The notes under the pieces: generated by a model
Databases searched by the model: none
Told to the model about the DNA's origin: nothing
What the model saw: the letters and a program-made list of their open reading frames with translations, nothing else
In this document: piece by piece, positions 56,817 to 64,000 of the stretch
Layout of the letters: each line of letters begins with the position of its first letter
Numbering within the stretch: position 1 is the stretch's first letter
Translations under genes and position numbers: made by a program
NCBI GenBank assembly: GCA_001534745.1
Contig: CP013997.1
Coordinates: 3,472,001-3,536,000 of the forward strand
Direction: 5' to 3'
Length of the DNA: 64,000 bases
DNA from: Pseudomonas monteilii
GTDB taxonomy: Bacteria > Pseudomonadota > Gammaproteobacteria > Pseudomonadales > Pseudomonadaceae

Positions 56817-58178
56817 TTAACCTTGAATCAGACGTTCGATTTCAGCGACACGCTGAGCCACCAGGGCCTCGTCACCGCGGCTCTCGACGTTCAGACGCAG
56901 CAACGGCTCGGTGTTGGAGCCGCGCAGGCTGAAGCGCCAATCGGCGAAGGCCACGCTGATACCGTCGGTGCGGTCGACCTCGGGGGCCTGGGGCAGATAG
57001 AAGGCCAGGACCTTTTCCACCGATGCCTTGACGTCGTCGACCTGGTAGTTGATCTCGCCACTGCACGGGAACGCCGCGATGCGCTCGTCCACCAGCTGGG
57101 CCAAGGTCTTGCCGCTGACGCTCATCAGCTCGGCCACCAGCAGCCATGGGATGTTGCCGCTGTCGCAGTAGGCAAAGTCACGGAAGTAATGGTGAGCGCT
57201 CATTTCGCCGCCGTAGACCGCATCCTCGGCGCGCATGCGTTCCTTGATGAAGGCATGGCCGGTCTTGCTCTGGATGGCCTGGCCGCCAGCGGCCTGCACC
57301 TGCTCGATGGTGTTCCAGGTCAGGCGCGGGTCGTGGATGATCTTGCTGCCGGGATGCTTGCGCAGCAGCATTTCGGCCAGCAGGCCGACCAGGTAGTAGC
57401 CTTCGATGAAGCGGCCCTGGCCGTCGAAGAAGAAGCAGCGGTCGAAGTCACCGTCCCAGGCCAGACCCAGATCGGCCTGGCGCTCGAGCACGGCGTTGCG
57501 GGTCAGTTCGCGGTTTTCCGGCAGCAGCGGGTTGGGTACGCCGTTGGGGAATTCACCGTCCGGTTCACCGTTGATGACATCGATGTGCAGCGGCAGGCGC
57601 GCCTTGAGCAGCTCGATCACCGGGCCCACGGCACCGTTGCCGGGATCGGCCAGGACCTTGAGCGGCTTGAGTGCCGAGACGTCGACGTAGGTCAGCAGGT
57701 GGTCGATGTAGGCGGTCTTGTCGAAGGCTTCCTGCACCTGGCCTGGGGTTGCAGCCAGCTCACCCAGACGGCCAGCCTCGACGCGGTCGCGAATGGCGAA
57801 CAGCCCCGAGTCACCGCTGATCGGCTTGGAGTGCTCGCGCACCAGCTTCATGCCGTTGTAACCCTTGGGGTTGTGGCTGGCGGTGATCATGATGCCGCCA
57901 TCGGCCTGCAGGTGGCTGGTGGCGAAGTAGACTTCTTCGGTACCGCACAGGCCGATGTCCAGCACGTCGGCACCCGCCTCGGTCAGGCCGCGGGTCAGGG
58001 CCTGGGCCAGCATGGGGCTTTCCAGACGCATGTCACGGCCGACCACGTAGCGCTTGCCGCCCAGTTCGGCGACCAGCGCACGGCCGATTCGGTAGGCGAC
58101 GTCCTCGTTGAGGTCGGCAGGTACTTGCCCACGGATGTCGTAGGCCTTGAAGCAACGGGTCTGGATAGATGGGTACAT
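56817..58178 (-). CDS. manB: Phosphomannomutase (ManB/AlgC family)
   Basis: 453 residues from ATG 58178 (MYPSIQTRCFKAYDIRGQVP). It turns mannose 6-phosphate into mannose 1-phosphate. The four alpha-D-phosphohexomutase domains are recognised by the phosphoserine loop IMITASHNPKGYNGMKLV, the metal loop DGDFDRCFFFD, the sugar loop KTGHAFIKERMRAEDAVYGG EMSAHHYF and the phosphate loop RGSNTEPLLRLN. It lies 129 bases behind manC and in the same direction. A chromosomal algC elsewhere may overlap in function. Confidence 0.93.
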   Translation of the reverse strand: MYPSIQTRCFKAYDIRGQVPADLNEDVAYRIGRALVAELGGKRYVVGRDMRLESPMLAQALTRGLTEAGADVLDIGLCGTEEVYFATSHLQADGGIMITASHNPKGYNGMKLVREHSKPISGDSGLFAIRDRVEAGRLGELAATPGQVQEAFDKTAYIDHLLTYVDVSALKPLKVLADPGNGAVGPVIELLKARLPLHIDVINGEPDGEFPNGVPNPLLPENRELTRNAVLERQADLGLAWDGDFDRCFFFDGQGRFIEGYYLVGLLAEMLLRKHPGSKIIHDPRLTWNTIEQVQAAGGQAIQSKTGHAFIKERMRAEDAVYGGEMSAHHYFRDFAYCDSGNIPWLLVAELMSVSGKTLAQLVDERIAAFPCSGEINYQVDDVKASVEKVLAFYLPQAPEVDRTDGISVAFADWRFSLRGSNTEPLLRLNVESRGDEALVAQRVAEIERLIQG

Positions 58179-58307
58179 GGTTCTCACTTTGACGAGCCGT
58201 CCGCAGACGGCGATCGATGTGTACGCAGGCCACTCATGGGCAGCCGATGGCAAACGGCCCATGGTACTCGGAAGGAGCACCACGGGCCGCGCGGGAAGCA
58301 TCAGGAC

Positions 58308-59750
58308 TCAGCCGGTGCAGCGACCGTACTTGTCCTCGAAGCGGACGATGTCGTCTTCGCCGAGGTAGTCACCGCTCTGCACTTCGATCAGGACCAGGTC
58401 GATGACGCCCGGGTTTTCCAGTCGGTGCGTATGGCCTGCACGAATGAAGGTGGATTCATTGGTGTGCAGCATCATTTCCTTGTCGTCGTTGACCACGACG
58501 GCGGTGCCGCTGACCACGATCCAGTGCTCGCTGCGGTGATGGTGCATCTGCAGCGACAGCGACGCCTTGGGCTTGACCACGATGCGCTTGATCTTGAAGC
58601 GATCGCCGTTTTCCAAGGTGGTGTAGGTACCCCATGGGCGGTGCACGGTGCGGTGCAGCTGGTGCACGGTGTGGCCCTTGCTCTTGAGCTGGCCGACGAT
58701 GTGCTTGACGTCCTGGGCGTGGTCCTTGTGGGCAATCATCACCGCGTCAGGGGTGTCGATCACCAGCAGGTCCTCGACGCCGACCAGGGCGGTGAGACGG
58801 TCTTCGCTGTTGACGTAGTTGTTGCGCGAGGCATGGGCCAGCACTTCGCCTTCGAAGCGGTTGCCGTCGGCGTCCGCCGGGGTGAGTTCGCTGACCGCGT
58901 TCCACGAGCCGATGTCGCTCCAGCCGATGTCGCACGGGACGGTGGCAACACGCTCGGAGCGCTCCATCAGGGCGTAGTCGATGGAAATGTCCGGGACCTG
59001 GGCGAAGCTGTCGGGGTCGATGCTCAGGCAGCTGTAGCTCTTGCCTTCGGCCAGGCGCGACTGGCGCTTGGCGTGAGCAGCGGCCTGCAGCACGTCGGGG
59101 GAGTGCTTTTCGAACTCTTCCAGGACCGTGCCGACACGGAAGCAGAACATGCCGGAGTTCCAGAAGTAGTTGCCGGCGGCCACATAGGACTCAGCCACTT
59201 GCAGGGTCGGCTTCTCGACGAACCGCGCGACCTTCAGGCCATGCTGCAGCTCGCCCGCCTGGCCGGCCTCGATGTAGCCGAAACCGGTCTCGGGGTACTG
59301 GGGCTTGATACCGAAGGTCACCAGCCAGCCTTGGCTGGACAGCTCGACGGCCTTACTCACGGCTTCGGCGAAAGCCTGTTCGTTCTGGATCAGGTGGTCG
59401 GCTGCCAGCACCAGCATGTGCGCGTCGTCGCCATGGCTGTCGCGCAGTTGCAGGGCGGCCAGCGCGACGGCTGCGGCGGTATTGCGGCCGAAGGGTTCAA
59501 GGATGAAGGCCTGGGCAGGACCAGACTGCTGCACGGCGCGGTATTCGTCTTCGGTCTTGAACAGCAGCTCCCGGTTGGTCACGGTGAGCACTTCCGAGAC
59601 ACCGGCCAGGTTCGAAGCCCGCAGGAAAGTCTTTTGAATCAGGTTCTGGCCATCAGGCAAGGTCATGAAGGGTTTGGGATGAGCCTCGCGGGACACGGGC
59701 CACAGCCGGCTGCCGACGCCGCCTGACAAAATTACGGGTATCAAGTCCAT
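58308..59750 (-). CDS. manC: Mannose-1-phosphate guanylyltransferase / mannose-6-phosphate isomerase
   Basis: 480 residues, the AlgA/ManC bifunctional type. The N-terminal GDP-mannose pyrophosphorylase has PVILSGGVGSRLWPVSRE and FVEKPTLQVAESYVAAGNYF; DIGWSDIGSWNAVSEL follows. The C-terminal type II isomerase cupin (about 345-480) has RPWGTYTTLENGDRFKIKRI and KPKASLSLQMHHHRSEHWIV. It makes GDP-mannose for Gmd and for the mannosyltransferases. The upstream 250 bases are AT-rich for this genome and should contain its promoter. Confidence 0.96.
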   Translation of the reverse strand: MDLIPVILSGGVGSRLWPVSREAHPKPFMTLPDGQNLIQKTFLRASNLAGVSEVLTVTNRELLFKTEDEYRAVQQSGPAQAFILEPFGRNTAAAVALAALQLRDSHGDDAHMLVLAADHLIQNEQAFAEAVSKAVELSSQGWLVTFGIKPQYPETGFGYIEAGQAGELQHGLKVARFVEKPTLQVAESYVAAGNYFWNSGMFCFRVGTVLEEFEKHSPDVLQAAAHAKRQSRLAEGKSYSCLSIDPDSFAQVPDISIDYALMERSERVATVPCDIGWSDIGSWNAVSELTPADADGNRFEGEVLAHASRNNYVNSEDRLTALVGVEDLLVIDTPDAVMIAHKDHAQDVKHIVGQLKSKGHTVHQLHRTVHRPWGTYTTLENGDRFKIKRIVVKPKASLSLQMHHHRSEHWIVVSGTAVVVNDDKEMMLHTNESTFIRAGHTHRLENPGVIDLVLIEVQSGDYLGEDDIVRFEDKYGRCTG

Positions 59751-59999
59751 ATCTTATAATCCTGCTGGCCATTCGCATGGCACGTAGACGAAACGCAAAG
59801 TACTACAGCAACGATATGCCACTTCGCATCTTTAACGATCAAATTCCTTGCTGATCCAGCTGCTTGGCTTCAACGACGCGTGAAGGCAGGCTAACCCCTA
59901 AATTCGAGCGCTCAAGAATATCAGAGAACATTCAGTGAGGCTCGTCCATAGGCGCTGTGCTGGGCGATCCATTGTCGCCCCCTTGGACACCAATGAGAT

Positions 60000-61430
60000 T
60001 CATTCGATCTTCACGGTCAGGCCTTTTTTTGCATAGGCCTCTCGCAGACGCTCTGCCAGGGCCTGACGGGCAGGTGCCTCACCGTGCACCAACCGTATGC
60101 GCGACGGCCACCGCGCCATGCTCGTCACGAACTCGACCAAGCCTGCCTGATCCGCATGGGCCGAATACCCCGGCACGCTGAACACCTTGGCGCGCACGTC
60201 GTACAACTGCCCATCCAGGTCGATGCTAACGAACCCCTCCGCGCCGGCACTCGCCTGAATCACGGCGCCCGGCGTCCCCGGCACCTGATGCCCGACGAAC
60301 ACGACCTCATGGCGCGGATCGCCCAGCATCGCCTTGAGGTACGCGACGATGCGCCCGCCGGAGCACATGCCGTTACCCGCGATGACGATGGCCGGCTTGC
60401 CGGTGCTCTTGAGGTAATTCACCACCCGGGCGTGGTCGGCATGGCGGTCGATGGAAATCAACTGCCCGAACCCCAGCGGTGCGCGTCCTTCGCGCAGGCG
60501 CTGGCTGGCGTCGTCGTTCCAATGGGCATGCAGCTCGCGGTAGACCTGGGTGATGCGCTGGGCCAGCGGCGAGTCGAGGATGACCGGCAGTTGCGACCAG
60601 TCCAGCCTGGACAACGGATCGTCGGGTGCACCACCTTGACTCGACGCACACAGCGCCTTGCGGTGCAGGATGGCTTCCAGATCGAACAGCACTTCCTGCG
60701 TGCGCCCCAGGCTGAATGCCGGAATCAACACGGTGCCCTGGTCGGCGAGCGCGCGCTCTACCACCGCCTCGAGGGCCTGCTGTCGATCGCCGGCGGCGTG
60801 CAGGCGGTCTCCATAGGTGCTTTCGAGCACCAGCAGGTCGGCGTGCTCAGGGGGCTCGACCGCCCGCAACAGGCCACGAGACGGCGCGCCGAGGTCGCCC
60901 GAGAACACGACCCGGGTATGCCGGTCGGTCGCGTGGTCATGGACATCGCATTCGACGTAGGCGGACCCGAGCACATGCCCGGCGCGCTGCAGGCGCACGC
61001 GGCAGGTCAGGCCCTGGCGCTCCACCAGGGTATGCCATTGCGCGAAGGGCAACGGGCGAACGCGGGCCTGGACGAACGCCAGGTAGCGCGCCACGTCGGC
61101 AGGCTCGCTGCTGATGGTCAGCTTGTAGGCGTCTTCGAGTACCAGCGGCAACAGCTTGGCCGAGGGCTCGCTGCAGAAAATGGGCCCACGGTAACCGGCT
61201 GCGAACAACGCCGGCAGTCGGCCGACATGGTCCAGGTGCACATGGGTGACGATGAGCGCTTCGAGGGTATCGAGGGCGACAGTGAGCGAGGCAGGCCCGG
61301 GTGTCGCGTCGGCGCCCTGCTCCAGGCCACAGTCGATCAGCACACTGGAGTGGGCGTCGAGATGCAGTTGGTGGCACGAGCCCGTGACGGTCTGGGCGCC
61401 ACCGTGATGAGTAAGGCTGGGATAGGGCAT
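60000..61430 (-). CDS. Beta-CASP metallo-beta-lactamase-fold RNA-processing-type hydrolase
   Basis: 476 residues. Motif 1 region is VLIDCGLEQGAD; motif 2 is THVHLDHVGRLPALF (zinc ligands HxHxDH). The sequence later has VVFSGDLGAPSRGLLRA, LVLESTYGDRLH, the beta-CASP insertion VLIPAFSLGRTQEVLFDLEA, VIAGNGMCSGGRIVAYLKA and the RMMBL part YSAHADQAGLVEFV. Members include CPSF-73-like exonucleases; bacterial homologues are often annotated only as MBL-fold hydrolases. The gene stands alone. Convergent or overlapping partners are not seen. Confidence 0.93.
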   Translation of the reverse strand: MPYPSLTHHGGAQTVTGSCHQLHLDAHSSVLIDCGLEQGADATPGPASLTVALDTLEALIVTHVHLDHVGRLPALFAAGYRGPIFCSEPSAKLLPLVLEDAYKLTISSEPADVARYLAFVQARVRPLPFAQWHTLVERQGLTCRVRLQRAGHVLGSAYVECDVHDHATDRHTRVVFSGDLGAPSRGLLRAVEPPEHADLLVLESTYGDRLHAAGDRQQALEAVVERALADQGTVLIPAFSLGRTQEVLFDLEAILHRKALCASSQGGAPDDPLSRLDWSQLPVILDSPLAQRITQVYRELHAHWNDDASQRLREGRAPLGFGQLISIDRHADHARVVNYLKSTGKPAIVIAGNGMCSGGRIVAYLKAMLGDPRHEVVFVGHQVPGTPGAVIQASAGAEGFVSIDLDGQLYDVRAKVFSVPGYSAHADQAGLVEFVTSMARWPSRIRLVHGEAPARQALAERLREAYAKKGLTVKIE

Positions 61431-61523
61431 GGGTACGCGCTCTGTAGCGGCAGGGCGCGGTATTACGGCAGAGCGTGAACGCCGGGAAAATCAGATCTCA
61501 GCGTTCATTGTGTAGGACTTTTC

Positions 61524-61787
61524 TTAGCGTTCGGCCAGGGCCGCTTCACGGGCCTTGAGACGAATGCGACGGCGCGACCGCAACACGGCATAGCTGCCCA
61601 GCACGGGCCCGACGGCCAAGCCTATGATCAACGCGGCGAGCACCGGCAAGGCCACCGGCATGGCGGGCGCTGCCCAGCCGAACAGGACCAGGGACACGTC
61701 CTGCTGGTTTTCCAGCACAAAGAACAGGACCACCGCGGCCAACAGCAGTACCAGCAGCGCCACCAGGGCACGTTTGAGATTACGCAT
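61524..61787 (-). CDS. LapA-family lipopolysaccharide assembly-domain protein
   Basis: 87 residues. Two membrane helices (about 5-27, ALVALLVLLLAAVVLFFVLE; about 42-66, MPVALPVLAALIIGLAVGPV) flank the conserved NQQDVSLVLFGW loop. A basic tail with RSRRRIRLKAREAA follows. In E. coli LapA works with LapB in LPS assembly and LpxC control; here no lapB lies adjacent. It follows ihfB by 21 bases, so both are probably co-transcribed. Confidence 0.88.
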   Translation of the reverse strand: MRNLKRALVALLVLLLAAVVLFFVLENQQDVSLVLFGWAAPAMPVALPVLAALIIGLAVGPVLGSYAVLRSRRRIRLKAREAALAER

Positions 61788-61808
61788 CAGACAGTTCCTT
61801 GGGGCACG

Positions 61809-62108
61809 TCAGGCCTGGGCCTCGTGCTCGTCTTCGTTGACCCGGTCGCGCAGTTCCTTGCCGGGCTTGAAGTGCGGCACGAACTTGCCATCCAGGCTGA
61901 CCGACTGGCCAGTCTTGGGGTTACGCCCCACACGGGGGGCACGATAATGGAGAGAAAAGCTGCCGAAGCCCCGGATCTCGATACGATCGCCCGTGGCCAA
62001 GCACTGTGACATCTGTTCAAGCATGGTCTTGATGGCCAGCTCCACGTCTTTGGGGGACAGCAGACCCTGGTGGTTGACAATCCGATCGATCAGCTCCGAC
62101 TTCGTCAT
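61809..62108 (-). CDS. ihfB: Integration host factor, beta subunit
   Basis: 99 residues. It starts [20 protein letters not shown] and has the DNA-bending arm [20 protein letters not shown], then [28 protein letters not shown], typical of IHF-beta. The Pro at the tip of the arm (NPKTG) intercalates into DNA. It sits between the left-handed helix acyltransferase gene and the lapA-like gene. IHF controls many sigma54 promoters in Pseudomonas. Confidence 0.98.
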   Translation of the reverse strand: MTKSELIDRIVNHQGLLSPKDVELAIKTMLEQMSQCLATGDRIEIRGFGSFSLHYRAPRVGRNPKTGQSVSLDGKFVPHFKPGKELRDRVNEDEHEAQA

Positions 62109-62251
62109 GTTTTTCCCTTCGTTATCAAGCAGCTAGATCATTGCTCAATTGGTTGTAGCACGTCGCGCTGGATTTGAACAGGGTGATGCTTGACTTCGGG
62201 AAAAAATCGAGTTTGAGCAGATTTCAGGATCGGGCCAGGTACCCGCTTGCG

Positions 62252-62821
62252 TCAGACTGTATCCGCCTCACCATCGCGTCTGGGCCGGGTCTTGTAGATG
62301 GCCCGGTGCTCGGTATAGACCACGGTGTCGTCCGGCACGTCCTTGTCCACGTAGGCCTGGGCGCCGATCATGACGTTGTTGCCGATGGTGATCTCACCGA
62401 CGATGCAGGCGTTGGCACCAATGGTCACGTCATCGCCGATGCGGATGTGGCCGTTGATGTCCTTGGAGCCGATGGTGGTGTTCTGGCGCAGGCGCAGGTT
62501 GCGGCCGATGATCGCCCGATGGGTGATCACGATGCCGATACGGTGCGAGAAGCAGATGCCGGGACCGATCTGGGCGGGCAGTCCGATGTCGATGTTGTGC
62601 TCACGGATCAGGCGTCGATTGATGCGCTTGGCCCACTTGCGGTAATTGATCAGCCCACGCGGCTTGTTGTACAGGTACTGCGCGATCCTGAACCAGAACA
62701 CATAGTGGTAGCGCTCCTTGGCCATCACCCGGTTGAACAGGGTGCTGAGCTTGGCGCTGCCATCTTCCTTGGTGGCGATTTCCTCGGTGAGGTAGGCGCG
62801 CAGTTCTTTGAAATCTTTCAC
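62252..62821 (-). CDS. Serine acetyltransferase-like hexapeptide-repeat protein
   Basis: 189 residues. A helical N-terminus (about 1-75) is followed by a left-handed parallel beta helix with hexapeptide repeats (about 80-165): IGPGICFSHRIGIVITHRAI, IGRNLRLRQNTTIG, HIRIGDDVTIGANACIVGE and ITIGNNVMIGAQAYVDKDVP. The layout matches CysE-like acetyltransferases found in polysaccharide loci (EpsC type) rather than the longer CysE. SHRIGIV may supply the catalytic His. It lies between rpsA and ihfB, which are usually adjacent in pseudomonads. The acceptor is unknown; an O-antigen or lipid sugar is possible. Confidence 0.82.
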   Translation of the reverse strand: MKDFKELRAYLTEEIATKEDGSAKLSTLFNRVMAKERYHYVFWFRIAQYLYNKPRGLINYRKWAKRINRRLIREHNIDIGLPAQIGPGICFSHRIGIVITHRAIIGRNLRLRQNTTIGSKDINGHIRIGDDVTIGANACIVGEITIGNNVMIGAQAYVDKDVPDDTVVYTEHRAIYKTRPRRDGEADTV

Positions 62822-62904
62822 GTCTCGTCCCTTGCAGGCTTCAGGGCGTCAGACGGCGCGTGGCCGTGACGAACCGGTACGGTCATGGGGTCAATCGATG
62901 GACG

Positions 62905-62932
62905 AAAAAAAGGGCGACCGAAGTCGCCCTTT
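62905..62932 (-). terminator. rpsA terminator
   Basis: AAAGGGCGAC/GTCGCCCTTT (62909-62918 with 62923-62932) around a CGAA loop. The minus strand then runs TTTTTTTCG. It is 17 bases past the rpsA stop. Confidence 0.9.
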
Positions 62933-62949
62933 TCTTTCGCAAGCCGAAC

Positions 62950-64000
62950 TTAGTTCTGCTTGGCCATCGCTTCGCGCAGCAGCGCAGCCATGGTGGTGTC
63001 GCCAGTGCTTTCCGGAGCGTTGGTTTTCAGGCTCTGGATCGCTTCGCGCTCGTCAGCATCGTCCTTCGACTTGATGGACAGGCTGATGACGCGGCTCTTG
63101 CGGTCGACGCTGATGATCTTGGCTTCGATCTCTTCGCCTTCTTTCAGCACGTTGCGGGCGTCTTCAACGCGGTCGCGGCTGATTTCGGAGGCTTTGAGGG
63201 TCGCTTCGATGTCGTCGGCCAAGGTCACGATGGCGCCTTTGGCGTCAACTTCCTTGACGATGCCCTTGACGATGGCACCCTTGTCGTTCAGGGACACGAA
63301 GTTGGAGAACGGATCGTCTTCCAGCTGCTTGATGCCCAGGGAGATGCGCTCGCGCTCTGGGTCAACCGACAGGATGACGGTTTCCAGCTCGTCGCCCTTC
63401 TTGAAGCGACGCACGGCTTCTTCGCCGGCTTCGTTCCAGGAGATGTCGGACAGGTGAACCAGACCGTCGATGCCGCCTTCCAGACCAATGAAGATACCGA
63501 AATCGGTGATCGACTTGATGGTGCCGGAGATCTTGTCGCCCTTGTTGAACTGGCCAGAGAAGTCTTCCCATGGGTTCGACTTGCACTGCTTGATGCCCAG
63601 GGAGATACGACGACGCTCTTCGTCGATGTCCAGAACCATGACTTCCACTTCGTCGCCAACCTGAACGACTTTCGACGGGTGGATGTTCTTGTTGGTCCAG
63701 TCCATTTCGGACACGTGCACCAGGCCTTCAACGCCTTCTTCCAGCTCAGCGAAGCAGCCGTAGTCGGTCAGGTTGGTGACGCGTGCGGTGACGCGGGTGC
63801 CTTCTGGGTAACGTGCCTTGATAGCAACCCATGGGTCTTCGCCCAGTTGCTTCAGGCCCAGGGAAACACGGTTACGCTCGCGATCGTACTTCAGGACCTT
63901 GACGTCGATCTCGTCGCCAACGTTGACGATCTCGGACGGGTGCTTGATACGCTTCCAGGCCATGTCGGTGATGTGCAGCAGGCCGTCCACGCCGCCCAGG
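62950..64000 (-). CDS. rpsA: 30S ribosomal protein S1, 3' part (truncated at window edge)
   Basis: At least 350 C-terminal residues; the frame stays open to the last base, so the N-terminal part lies outside. Four and a half S1 OB-fold repeats are visible, marked by [60 protein letters not shown] and a degenerate last repeat, each with [12 protein letters not shown] strands. S1 binds mRNA upstream of start codons on the 30S subunit. The tail ends [14 protein letters not shown]. Codon use is that of a highly expressed gene. Confidence 0.97.
   Translation of the reverse strand, partial: LGGVDGLLHITDMAWKRIKHPSEIVNVGDEIDVKVLKYDRERNRVSLGLKQLGEDPWVAIKARYPEGTRVTARVTNLTDYGCFAELEEGVEGLVHVSEMDWTNKNIHPSKVVQVGDEVEVMVLDIDEERRRISLGIKQCKSNPWEDFSGQFNKGDKISGTIKSITDFGIFIGLEGGIDGLVHLSDISWNEAGEEAVRRFKKGDELETVILSVDPERERISLGIKQLEDDPFSNFVSLNDKGAIVKGIVKEVDAKGAIVTLADDIEATLKASEISRDRVEDARNVLKEGEEIEAKIISVDRKSRVISLSIKSKDDADEREAIQSLKTNAPESTGDTTMAALLREAMAKQN

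Noticed and set aside
56805-59726. A 973-residue open frame on the plus strand opposite manB and manC
   Set aside because: It runs across two certain genes in the opposite direction, is rich in His, Gln and Val and has no ribosome site; antisense shadow.

Overview
The window comes from a Pseudomonas chromosome, most likely the P. putida group. The evidence is GC-rich coding sequence with strong G/C third positions, REP palindromes of the P. putida type (GCGGGCTTGCCCGC), and a gene order in which an O-polysaccharide locus lies between rpsA/ihfB and pyrF.

Layout. 1-2.7 kb is a mobile patch: an IS3-family element (1-1241) and an IS110-family element (about 1493-2667) that sits exactly inside a REP sequence and carries a readable bridge-RNA-like upstream region. 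2.7-7.2 kb holds housekeeping and stress genes (GNAT acetyltransferase, YihY/BrkB membrane protein, CsbD), an orphan mini-RHS protein, pyrF and a DUF2897 gene. 7.3-12.0 kb carries Kdo synthesis genes (kdsA, a fused kdsB-kdsC, kdsD) interleaved with comEA and a trmK-like methyltransferase. 12.3-20.6 kb is a tightly overlapping minus-strand operon, gmd-rmd-GT-GT-epimerase-wbpL-wbpM. It makes GDP-D-rhamnose, starts the chain on undecaprenyl phosphate, and has an ops/RfaH-like element in its leader.

21.4-29.0 kb is a type I secretion system (TolC, HlyD, ABC ATPase). Divergent from it are an unknown protein and an abundant-looking secreted protein with RTX-like Gly/Asp repeats and four DUF4214-type repeats. 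29.0-43.3 kb is a visibly AT-richer block, probably acquired: two large multidomain GT2 glycosyltransferases, a coiled-coil protein, a 1558-residue GT-HAD-GT protein, galE, and a convergent AlgX/AlgJ-like SGNH protein. 44.0-47.5 kb is rmlBDAC for dTDP-L-rhamnose, followed by an acyltransferase remnant. 48.2-55.5 kb is an ABC-exporter O-polysaccharide operon (wzm, wzt, a coiled-coil methyltransferase, a three-domain glycosyltransferase). 55.6-59.8 kb holds an acyltransferase, manB and manC. 60.0-64.0 kb is conserved core sequence: beta-CASP hydrolase, lapA-like gene, ihfB, a left-handed beta-helix acyltransferase and the 3' part of rpsA.

How it fits together. ManC and ManB supply GDP-mannose, Gmd and Rmd turn it into GDP-D-rhamnose, and RmlBDAC supply dTDP-L-rhamnose. 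WbpL/WbpM, the GT genes and Wzm/Wzt make and export an O-chain by the ABC-transporter route; no wzx, wzy or wzz was seen. The most intriguing module is the type I secretion system with its Cys-free repeat protein inside this locus. The arrangement recalls Caulobacter, where S-layer secretion genes lie beside O-antigen genes, and suggests a surface protein that is anchored to, or decorated by, the polysaccharide made here.
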